Positions 26,401 to 33,314 of a DNA stretch of 33,314 bases are shown piece by piece; positions within the stretch are counted from its first letter, which is position 1, and every line of letters starts with the position of its first letter. This stretch comes from Chloroflexota bacterium (GTDB lineage: Bacteria > Chloroflexota > Anaerolineae > 4572-78): NCBI GenBank assembly GCA_011192195.1, contig DUEH01000007.1, positions 1-33,314 of the forward strand, read 5' to 3'. Position numbers and translations under genes: made by a program. Below the pieces are notes generated by a model. The model worked only from the letters and a program-made list of their open reading frames with translations. It ran no database searches and was not told the DNA's origin.

Positions 26401-27131
26401 CGCGCGCTCTCTCCCAAAAAGACGCGGCCCGGTTCGGCCTGAGCTTCTGCCAGCATTGCAGCGTGAACGCCCGATCCGCTGACCAGCAGTTCCATTCGCT
26501 CTGCATCCCCAACCACGCCGGCGTAAGCCTGACCGCGCTCTACGCCAATGCGCATCGAAAGGCTGCATTGACCAAATTCATTCTCGAAGGTGGAAAATGG
26601 CTTTATGGCGCGCTGCATTCGCAGTCCGGCCCGCGCCGCCTGAAGGGTATCTTCCGCATCATCCTGAGCCGGAAAATAAGCCAGCGCGGCGTCGCCGGCG
26701 AAGATCAACAAATCGCCCCCGGAAGCAATGAGCGGGTCCAGCAAGCTGCTAAACAGCTTGTTCAGCATCCGGTTCATCTCTTCCTGCCCGCGAGCGCGTC
26801 CCTGCCGGGCCAATAATTCGGTCAGCGCGGTGAAGCCTTTCAGGTCGGCGTGCATAAAGCTGCCGCTCAAAATTTCGCCGCGCGCCTGGCCGGGAAGCGG
26901 GGCCAGTTCGATGAGGTAGCGGGGCATATATTGAAGCAGCGTCCGGCGCAGCGGCTCCAGAGCGCGATTAGCCTTGAGCAGTTGCTGCGCCGCCCGACGC
27001 TGGGCAGCGTCATCAAGCTGCCGCAGATCATCCGGCAGGGCCAGCAGCCGATTGAATGTCTCGGCGGGCAGGTAGCGGGCCAATCGAGGGCGTATAGTTG
27101 ACCAGACTGGTGTGGTTGTTAAAGCGCTCAT
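23493..27131 (-). CDS. Class III nucleotide cyclase (tandem cyclase domains) - AAA/STAND ATPase - TPR - winged-helix-like protein
   Basis: 'GSFMHADLKGFTALTELLARQG', 'RIGVERGQAYAGVVGDAERMELLVSG', second cyclase-like 'AVQYINLLGL...ITHGLVFNGEIGARYRRESVIAGPAVNRGARLM'; P-loop 'LIAETGLGKTALATHLAQ'; Walker B 'LLILEDIDWLD'; C-terminal wHTH-like 'LSLTELADDLQLPPEQVQSALDDLIKKGYV'. Confidence 0.88.
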   Translation of the reverse strand: MSALTTTPVWSTIRPRLARYLPAETFNRLLALPDDLRQLDDAAQRRAAQQLLKANRALEPLRRTLLQYMPRYLIELAPLPGQARGEILSGSFMHADLKGFTALTELLARQGRARGQEEMNRMLNKLFSSLLDPLIASGGDLLIFAGDAALAYFPAQDDAEDTLQAARAGLRMQRAIKPFSTFENEFGQCSLSMRIGVERGQAYAGVVGDAERMELLVSGSGVHAAMLAEAQAEPGRVFLGESARQAAAGHFTLNGAQVVDDLGDDLGDYEVSPPTRKRGGALLLSKDLPDVLQTLNVSLQHVERLAPFLPEDMLARLVNTKRHRHLESEFRPTAVQYINLLGLEELATARGPELATQVLQRYFLRAEEIVTRHEGVISQVDACAKGFFLLNTYGSPKMHEGTTRYAISAALQLAQMLDQVNREFELDPPLRQRGGITHGLVFNGEIGARYRRESVIAGPAVNRGARLMSQARPGQVIVDSDIWSDARSAFVGEELPAVELKGIDGRVVIVNVRNVRYGAQLQPLERPLLGREIEQDFLTGALNALQNGKGGVLLLIAETGLGKTALATHLAQAAQAKDLPILIGRCQPHGKHVPLFPWLDLLIGWLDPDGGGDAIQQRERLSVELAALGLSRWENRLADLLNLPAEATLGESGASDEADVDPLHILTVLFKKLTARSPFLLILEDIDWLDATSLDLLNELLSQMQNLPLLLLLTGRLQRLEIRDLEINDSNNLQSPISNLQFFDHAQDKSPKLVKLHPLNNEAALGVARHHLGARTLDDDLTRWIYHRSGGNPLYVQELCRALERADAVFLDRHTGWAGWTRESPALPLSLHALLLARLDELPLAYQNVLKRAAVMGTTFDARGLQAICAELLDKETVFTALEEAARASLVTAVDNSTYRFKHPLMQEAIYNTLSFSQRRGWHTQTGDWLARSGQAEQSLSLIAYHYLRGDDDAKAAQYGRRAGDQARNRREYAGALEHYQQVLALPDLPAPERAAILESLADALALRGDYRAAAEAYARSAALGNAAARQKQAIVAGDLDALSLLEPTPELQPWADGGRAWLLAQKGRTEPALKLAQTALNKHNLQDGARAGLTELLKTLQANNSPGDYHIWLKQFAKSVLQTPFSPTALLDLPPLSLSIFRKIMRRRLSLTELADDLQLPPEQVQSALDDLIKKGYVRQLKTGRYRAGFDRKREKREKSSSIDIWSALDS
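24908..24982. repeat. GGAGATT heptamer hairpin inside the AAA domain coding sequence
   Basis: gaagattggagattggagattggagattgttagagtcgttaatctccaaatctctaatctccaatctct; encodes LEIRDLEINDSNNLQSPISNLQ. Confidence 0.95.
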
Positions 27132-27350
27132 TTGAGATACAAATTTGGAAGCTGAAGGTTGGATGCCCCCCGCTGGGTGGTGTTAGCTGAGATGGCGCTT
27201 CAGACAGCTTTTAACTTTGGGGGGATGGTCGTTTGCGGTTCATGGTAGCAGTCTTGCCTGATTTTCACAAAATTTACGTGTTGGCTTGGCTGCTAATTCT
27301 GTACGCGCTCATCCCCTCTAGCCTTTACAAAATACCTGTGTTAAAATGTT

Positions 27351-27520
27351 GGCACTGGTTCAGTTGAATGGGAATGAGATTTTTCAACACCAGACGAAGG
27401 ACGAAAGACAAAGGACGAAGGGAATTAGCGGACAAAATCCGTCCTTCGTCCTTCATCTTTCGTCGAAAAGTGGCGAATGACAGGCCGTCAAACCAAATCC
27501 CATACAACTGAACCAGTGCC
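27351..27520. mobile_element. IR-bounded element carrying an internal ACGAAGG heptamer hairpin
   Basis: GGCACTGGTTCAGTTGAATGGGA (27351-27373) and TCCCATACAACTGAACCAGTGCC (27498-27520), 23-bp inverted repeats with one mismatch; internal hairpin 27394-27464. Confidence 0.75.
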
Positions 27521-27780
27521 GGAGAATTTGAATGACGAATTTGCCGACCACCTGTCCCTCAAATTCTCAAAGCGCACCGTCCGAAAGCGCCATAGGTGAG
27601 CGTAGCCGAAGTATCGGCAAAATGCCGGTTACAGTTTCACTTCCTGCGGTCGCTGTAACCATCACTGTCGCGGCTTAAGTTGGTAGTCTGGTTCCACAAC
27701 ATTTGCGCCGTCCGCGAGATTTTTTTGGACTTTACTGGAACAGGCGCTTATAGTAGAATGATATGTAAAAGGACACACCT

Positions 27781-28806
27781 ATGGACGAACATAGCTCATT
27801 AGATTTGCCGCCGTCGCCGGAAAATCTGCGTTGGTTGGCCAGAAACGGAATATTGAACGCGGCGCCCCTTCGGCTACGCTCAGGACAGGCCCTGGAACGC
27901 GCGCTGGAGATCAGCGGTCACGCGCCCGATAGAGGCCGCTGGCTGCGCTTTTTGGATATCATCTTGCTCGTGCTGGGCGCCGGCTTTGCAGTTAGCGGAA
28001 TTTTCTTTTTCTTCGCCTTCAACTGGGCCGATATGCACCGTTTTTTCAAGCTTGGCTTATTGGAAGTTGCGATACTGGCAGCGGTTGGGCTGACATCCTG
28101 TTTAGGACTGGACAAACTTGCGGGGAAAATTGCGCTGACTGCCTCGGGGCTGCTGGTGGGCGCGCTGCTGGCAGTATACGGACAGATATACCAGACCGGG
28201 GCCGATTCCTATACCTTGTTCTTGAATTGGGCGCTATTGATCGCCGGTTGGGCGCTGATCGGCCAATTTGCCCCTTTATGGGTGGTATGGGTCCTGCTCT
28301 TCGATCTGAGCCTGGTATTCTACTGGATACAGATTGTGGGCGACGTCAACGGCCAGCTTTATCTATGGCTATTTCTGCTGAACGGAGGCGCTATCCTGGC
28401 CTGGGAAATCGCCTCTGCTCGCGGCGTGGCCTGGCTTGAAAATCGCTGGACCCCTCGCCTGCTGGCGCTGCCGACCTTTATCGCGCTGGTTGCGCCGACG
28501 ATAACGCTGATCTTTTCTTCGACCGGTGAACGGAGCCGCGATCCCCTGCTGTTTCTGATGTTGGCCTTGTTCATCGGGGCAAGCGTCGCGACGCTCTATG
28601 TGTACTCGCAAAAAATACTCGACCTGTTCATGCTCACCCTCTGCGCTTTCAGCTTGATCATCGCCTTCAACGCCTGGGTGTCCGAAACGCTGGATTTTGA
28701 AGAATTCACCCTATTCCTGGTGAGCGCGCTATTCATCGGGCAGGCGGCCCTGATAGCAGTCTGGTTGCGCCGGGTGTCGCAACAATGGGAGGAACGCAGC
28801 GCATGA
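27781..28806 (+). CDS. DUF2157 domain membrane protein
   Basis: Soluble N-terminus then multiple TMs ('VLGAGFAVSGIFFFFAFNWADMHRFFKLGLLEVAI'), first in an overlapping three-gene operon with DUF4401- and GDYXXLXY-like proteins. Confidence 0.85.
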   Translation: MDEHSSLDLPPSPENLRWLARNGILNAAPLRLRSGQALERALEISGHAPDRGRWLRFLDIILLVLGAGFAVSGIFFFFAFNWADMHRFFKLGLLEVAILAAVGLTSCLGLDKLAGKIALTASGLLVGALLAVYGQIYQTGADSYTLFLNWALLIAGWALIGQFAPLWVVWVLLFDLSLVFYWIQIVGDVNGQLYLWLFLLNGGAILAWEIASARGVAWLENRWTPRLLALPTFIALVAPTITLIFSSTGERSRDPLLFLMLALFIGASVATLYVYSQKILDLFMLTLCAFSLIIAFNAWVSETLDFEEFTLFLVSALFIGQAALIAVWLRRVSQQWEERSA

Positions 28807-29867
28807 ATTCGTCACTGACTCTACGAGATGTATTGGCTCAACTGGCTGATGAGGGCTTCGCCTTACCCGATGACTACGAAAACACCATTTCCGGCCTGGA
28901 GCTTGAGACGCAGGAGCCGGGCGCGCCCTGGTATGTCCGTCTTTTTGCCGGTTTGAGCGCCTGGATTGCAGCGCTTTTCCTGATCGCCTTTTTGTTCACC
29001 GCGAATATTCTTCAAGAGGACGAAAGCGCAATTTTTGCCGGATTGCTATTTTGCGCGATTGCGGTAGGCTTGAAGCGTCCGGGGTCTCGAAATGATTTTT
29101 TGGAACAGCTCGGTCTGGCGCTCAGTTTGGCGGGACAAGTACTTTTCGTCGTTGGTCTGGGCAGCCTGTGGGAAGAGGTTGTCCCGGTGGCTCTGGCTCT
29201 GATCGTTCTGGAAATTCTCCTGCTCTGGGCCTATCCAGATATACTCCATCGCTTCATCTCCACCATCATAATCGTCGGGGCGCTTCTGGCGATTATCCTT
29301 AACCAAGATATGCTCGAAGCCACGCATATCCTCATTTTTGCCCTGTCAGTCATCGCCTTTATTCTCTACTGGCAGGAAAATCGCCTGCTGCTCACAGGGT
29401 TGAGAGAATTGACGCGCCCTGTGAGTTACGGGATCGCCGTATCTCTGCTGGGGCTGCTGATCCTGCCGCTGATAGAAGATGCTGATGTACGTTGGTGGCA
29501 GCTCACGGCGGCGCTGCTGCTGGGGGTATTATTGTTTCTGGTGTGGCAAATTGCGGCAGATTTGGGCCTTGCTTCGCGCAGCGAGGTGATGATTTGGCTG
29601 GCGGCGGGGTGCGTCGCCTTGTTCATCCCCGCAATTCGTATGCCCGGCATCCTGGGGGCGCTGATCATCTTGCTGCTTGGTTTCTGGCGAAATAACCGGC
29701 TGCTGATTGGGCTGGCGTCTGTCTTCCTGGTCTTCTACCTGGGCGCTATCTACTATGTGTTGGAGTGGACGCTGCTGGAAAAATCTTTCGCCCTGCTTGT
29801 AACCGGCCTCGTCTTATTCTTGCTGCGCTACGTCTTACTGCGCTTCACTGAGGGGGACGCGATATGA
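28803..29867 (+). CDS. DUF4401 domain membrane protein
   Basis: ATGA overlap with the preceding gene, SD GGAGG; 'WYVRLFAGLSAWIAALFLIAFLF' and multi-TM profile. Confidence 0.82.
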   Translation: MNSSLTLRDVLAQLADEGFALPDDYENTISGLELETQEPGAPWYVRLFAGLSAWIAALFLIAFLFTANILQEDESAIFAGLLFCAIAVGLKRPGSRNDFLEQLGLALSLAGQVLFVVGLGSLWEEVVPVALALIVLEILLLWAYPDILHRFISTIIIVGALLAIILNQDMLEATHILIFALSVIAFILYWQENRLLLTGLRELTRPVSYGIAVSLLGLLILPLIEDADVRWWQLTAALLLGVLLFLVWQIAADLGLASRSEVMIWLAAGCVALFIPAIRMPGILGALIILLLGFWRNNRLLIGLASVFLVFYLGAIYYVLEWTLLEKSFALLVTGLVLFLLRYVLLRFTEGDAI

Positions 29868-30352
29868 AAATTCGCATTATCATCCTGTGGTTGGTTGCTG
29901 CGCTGGCGCTGCTTGTGATCAACGTACAAGCTTTTCAACGAGAGCGCCTGGCTGCGAGTGGGCAGGTCATCTTTTTGGAATTGGCGCCGGTAGACCCGCG
30001 CTCGCTGATTCAGGGCGACTATATGCGCCTGCGCTACGCCGTTTCCGGGCAAGTGAAAAAGGGCGCCGGCGCGCGAGACGGATTGATCGTCCTTCAGTTG
30101 GACGAAAACAACATCGCTCGATACGCGCGCATCCACGACCCACAGACGCCGCTCGCCAAAAACGAAATCCTGCTGCGCTACCGGCAACAAGATTCCGATG
30201 CGCGTATCGGCCCTGAGTCATTCTTCTTTCAAGAGGGGCAGGCAAAATATTACAACGCTGCCCGCTATGGCGAACTGCGCGTCTCCCCTGCGGGGGATGT
30301 GATGCTGGTAGGACTGCGGGGAGAAAGCCTGGAGACGCTTGGGCCGCCCTAA
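29864..30352 (+). CDS. GDYXXLXY domain-containing protein
   Basis: 'VIFLELAPVDPRSLIQGDYMRLRYAVSG' matches the GDYxxLxY motif; ATGA overlap. Confidence 0.93.
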   Translation: MKIRIIILWLVAALALLVINVQAFQRERLAASGQVIFLELAPVDPRSLIQGDYMRLRYAVSGQVKKGAGARDGLIVLQLDENNIARYARIHDPQTPLAKNEILLRYRQQDSDARIGPESFFFQEGQAKYYNAARYGELRVSPAGDVMLVGLRGESLETLGPP

Positions 30353-30496
30353 GCGCAGGGCAGTCCTCTGCCTGATCCTGAAGTAAGCTCCAGCCAATTC
30401 CCGCTTCGTTTATGGCGCTAAAAACCGACGCCAAAGGGGTGAAAAATTTGACATTACGCCTTGCCCCGACTACTCTTGAGTCTGAGCGAGGCAATA

Positions 30497-33314
30497 ATGA
30501 CCACTACTTCAACTACACCCAGCGCAAGCCTGAACAAACTGGCGCTGGCCTTGAATATTCGCCCCGACGAAAATCGCCTGGTGATGTTCTTCCTGTTCCA
30601 CTCATTCTTTGTGGGGATGGCGCAGGTATTGGTCTCCACAACCGCCAGCACCTTATTCCTCGATAGCTTTCAAGATCAAAGCGCCCGGTACCTGCCTTAT
30701 GTCTATATCGGGACGGCGATAGTCGCCTCGTTGATTGGGATTTTATACACCAAACTTGAAAAACCGCTTTCCTTCACCCATTTGCTGAGCGCCAATTTAA
30801 GCTTGCTCATCATCGCTCTGGTTGGGTTTCGACTTGCGTTCACCCCCCAGGCCCGGGCCGTCGTTATGGCGCTCTACATCTGGTACTACGTGCAAGACGC
30901 CCTGATTAATCTGGAATTTTGGGGGCTGGCCGCCAGCATCTTCAACGTGAGGCAGAGCAAGCGTCTCTTTGGACTCATTGGCATTGGCGAAATGCTTGCC
31001 CGGATCATCAGCGGCTTTTCAGTGCGCCCGCTGGTCAAGGTAATTTCTCCGGAAAATTTACTGTGGATTGCGGCCGGCGCCATTGCGCTGTGTCTGGTTT
31101 TTATGCTGAAAATTATGCGCGCTCACCAAAGCAGTGGCGGACAGACGCAAAACGCCCGCGCCGCAGACTCTTCAGCAAGCGCAGGACAGGCCCATTCGTC
31201 ACCTTCGGCAGGGCAGGCCCGGCGATCATTTCGAGAGTTGCTTCAAAGTCGCTACATTCAATTGATGGTCGCGCTGACCGTTTTATCGCTGCTGGGCTAC
31301 TACTTTGTGGACATTGCCTTTCTGGGTCAGGCGCAGGCGCAATTTCCGGACAAAAACGAATTGGCCGGCTTTTTGGGCGTCTTTTTCGCCATCATTGGCG
31401 TACTGGCCTTTTTGAGTCGCCTCTTTTTATCCGGCCCGCTCATCAGCCGCTATGGTCTGGCCGCGGGGCTGCTGGCCCTGCCGATAGCGGCGGCGGTGGG
31501 CGCCGCATCAATGGCGGTCATGGGAACAGTTTCCGGCGCAACAACCGCCCTCTTCTATCCCGCCGCGCTGACCAAGCTGAATTTCATCGTCTTCCGCAAA
31601 TCAACCGATAAATCCGCCTTCCCCATTTTGTACCAACCCCTGCCGGAAAATGAACGCGTCACCGTTCAAACCGTGATGGAAAGCATTGTGGCGCCTGTTG
31701 CCAGCGGTTTGGCCGGAATACTTCTCTTACTGTTATCGTTTAGCATTGTGCAAATTTCCTGCGCCCTGCTTCTTGTTTTTGGGGTCTGGATTGTCCTGAT
31801 TATCTCCCTGAACCAGGAATACAAAAACGCCCTCCTGAATGCCATTACTAAACGCAGGTTGGGGGGGATTGATCTGAATCTAACTGATAACGCCAGCCTG
31901 AGCGCTCTGGAAAAAAGCCTGAAAAGCCAACATCCCGGCGAAATCATTTACGCTCTGGACGTAATGGAAGAGGCAGAACACCCGAATTTGGAAAAAACCC
32001 TGAAAAAGCTGCTCCGCCACCCCGCCAAAGAAGTGCGTCTGGACGTATTGCGGCGCATCGAGCGCCTGGAACTGACCGGCGCGTTGAAGCGCGTTCAAAA
32101 TCGCTTGCGCCTGGAAAGTTCGCCGGAAGTATTGGGCGCAGCGGTGCATGCCTATACCGCGCTGGGCGAAAGCGACGCGCTGGAAGAAACGCTGCCTTAT
32201 CTGGATGATTCCCGCCCGCAGGTTCGACTGGGGGCGATGGTTGGGATGCTGCGCAGCGGCGGCGTTGAGGGAGTGTTGGTTGCCGGCGAGCGATTTATCG
32301 CCCTGAGCCGTTCAGACAAGCCGGAAGAACGCGCCTTTGCCGCCGAGGTTCTGGGCGAGGTTGGCATCCCGAATTTTTACCGGCCATTGCTCGATCTGCT
32401 GCAAGATGATTCTTTCGCAGTCCGTCGAGAAGCCTTGCAAGCCGCCGGAAAGCTGCGCGTTCCGCCGCAACTACGTCCTCTGGTAACGGCCAATTTAAAT
32501 GACTATCGCGTTAGAACGGCAGCGGTCTCAGCTCTAACAACTGGCGGCAAAGCAATCATCCCTTTCCTGGCCGAAGCTTTGGAACAACCCGGTCAATCAT
32601 CCCGCGCGCTGAGCCAAATTGCGCGCGCAGCCGGACAGATCAAGGGCAATGAAGCCACCGACCTGCTGCGAGACAACATCGCCTGTCCCGATGAAACCGT
32701 ACGCACTCAGGTATTGACCTCTCTGAGCCAGCGCCGCTACCAGGCCAATGAAACCGAAACTCTTTTCATCCAGGAACGCATCCGCGCCGAAGCCGCCGAC
32801 GCCGCCTGGACTTTAGCCGCGCTGGTTGACCTTGCGGGAGAGCGGGTGAGCAGGTGGGAAAGTGAGCGGGTGAGCAATAACAAAAAAAATCACCCGCCCA
32901 CCCGCTCACCCGCTCTATCCCTACTGCGGAACGCGCTGAGGCGCAAATTAGATGGCTGCCAGGAACGCATCCTCTTGCTCCTCAGCTTGCTCTACAACCC
33001 GGAAGCGATTCTACAAGCCAAAAAAATTCTTGCCCTGAGCGCAGCCGAAGGGCTGGGAAAGTCCGGCGCGTCGAAGGCTTGTCTTGAGCCTGGTCGAAAG
33101 AATAAAAACAGAGCCTACGCTCTGGAAGTGATTGACGTCTTCATCCCGCAAGCGTTGAAGCCAATGCTCTTCCCTCTACTGGAAGAACTGCCCCCCGACG
33201 AGCAATTGGAGCGGCTTGCAGACGCCTTTCCGCAGCCGCAGCTATCTCTTGAAGAGCGGTTGGTTCAAATCATTCAGACAAATGGCGAATTACGAATTAC
33301 GAATTACGAATTAC
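30497..33314 (+). CDS. Second NTT/MFS-like multi-TM plus HEAT-repeat protein, 3'-truncated by window edge
   Basis: ATG at 30497 (MTTTSTTPSASLNKLALALNIRPDENRLVMFFLFHSFFVGMAQVLVSTTASTLFLDSF...), TMs then HEAT repeats ('LDDSRPQVRLGAMVGMLRSGG', 'LQDDSFAVRREALQAAGKL'). Open to the last base; absent from the supplied ORF track, probably because no stop lies in the window. Confidence 0.85.
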   Translation, partial: MTTTSTTPSASLNKLALALNIRPDENRLVMFFLFHSFFVGMAQVLVSTTASTLFLDSFQDQSARYLPYVYIGTAIVASLIGILYTKLEKPLSFTHLLSANLSLLIIALVGFRLAFTPQARAVVMALYIWYYVQDALINLEFWGLAASIFNVRQSKRLFGLIGIGEMLARIISGFSVRPLVKVISPENLLWIAAGAIALCLVFMLKIMRAHQSSGGQTQNARAADSSASAGQAHSSPSAGQARRSFRELLQSRYIQLMVALTVLSLLGYYFVDIAFLGQAQAQFPDKNELAGFLGVFFAIIGVLAFLSRLFLSGPLISRYGLAAGLLALPIAAAVGAASMAVMGTVSGATTALFYPAALTKLNFIVFRKSTDKSAFPILYQPLPENERVTVQTVMESIVAPVASGLAGILLLLLSFSIVQISCALLLVFGVWIVLIISLNQEYKNALLNAITKRRLGGIDLNLTDNASLSALEKSLKSQHPGEIIYALDVMEEAEHPNLEKTLKKLLRHPAKEVRLDVLRRIERLELTGALKRVQNRLRLESSPEVLGAAVHAYTALGESDALEETLPYLDDSRPQVRLGAMVGMLRSGGVEGVLVAGERFIALSRSDKPEERAFAAEVLGEVGIPNFYRPLLDLLQDDSFAVRREALQAAGKLRVPPQLRPLVTANLNDYRVRTAAVSALTTGGKAIIPFLAEALEQPGQSSRALSQIARAAGQIKGNEATDLLRDNIACPDETVRTQVLTSLSQRRYQANETETLFIQERIRAEAADAAWTLAALVDLAGERVSRWESERVSNNKKNHPPTRSPALSLLRNALRRKLDGCQERILLLLSLLYNPEAILQAKKILALSAAEGLGKSGASKACLEPGRKNKNRAYALEVIDVFIPQALKPMLFPLLEELPPDEQLERLADAFPQPQLSLEERLVQIIQTNGELRITNYEL
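32837..32916. repeat. Octamer inverted-arm element inside HEAT coding sequence
   Basis: gagcgggt gagcaggt gggaaagt gagcgggt gagc ... cacccgcc cacccgct cacccgct c; encodes GERVSRWESERVSNNKKNHPPTRSPAL. Confidence 0.93.
33286..33314. repeat. CGAATTA heptamer array running off the window
   Basis: cgaatta x3-4 up to the last base. Confidence 0.9.

Noticed and set aside
27590-27680. Structured regulatory RNA or riboswitch upstream of DUF2157
   Set aside because: GGTTACAG...CTGTAACC can form a hairpin but no known riboswitch core was recognised; a simple palindromic repeat is as likely.

Overview
The gene content, GC-rich codon usage and repeat style suggest an Anaerolineae/Chloroflexota-like or cyanobacterium-like environmental bacterium; this is inference by eye with no search run. 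There are three blocks. (1) + strand, ~1-6.7 kb: a sugar ABC permease pair, UlaD/UlaE/UlaF-type pentose-phosphate enzymes and a PfkB kinase, then degraded genes (a frameshifted acetyl-xylan-esterase-like remnant and a 5'-truncated PKD gene) and a YtxH protein. (2) - strand, 27.1 to 7.0 kb: a cyclase/AAA/TPR protein, a MinD-like ATPase, an NTT/MFS-like membrane protein with HEAT repeats, a cyclic-nucleotide-binding (CNB) protein, an F-(C*)-A-T NRPS, a PIN-type toxin-antitoxin pair, and a TubC-C-A-T-(truncated E) NRPS whose ORF runs in frame into a UPF0182 membrane protein. (3) + strand, 27.8 kb to the end: a DUF2157/DUF4401/GDYXXLXY operon and a second NTT/MFS-HEAT protein that runs off the window. 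The most unusual signal is a dispersed family of short-tandem-repeat elements with 7- or 8-nt units, usually two inverted arms around a short spacer. They occur between genes and also inside coding sequences. Both NRPS adenylation domains carry them at the same three loop positions, with different repeat words at two of the three. One octamer tract separates the HEAT and CNB parts of what looks like a single protein by a frameshift, and one heptamer array lies in the NRPS/UPF0182 junction. All domain calls were made by eye from motifs.
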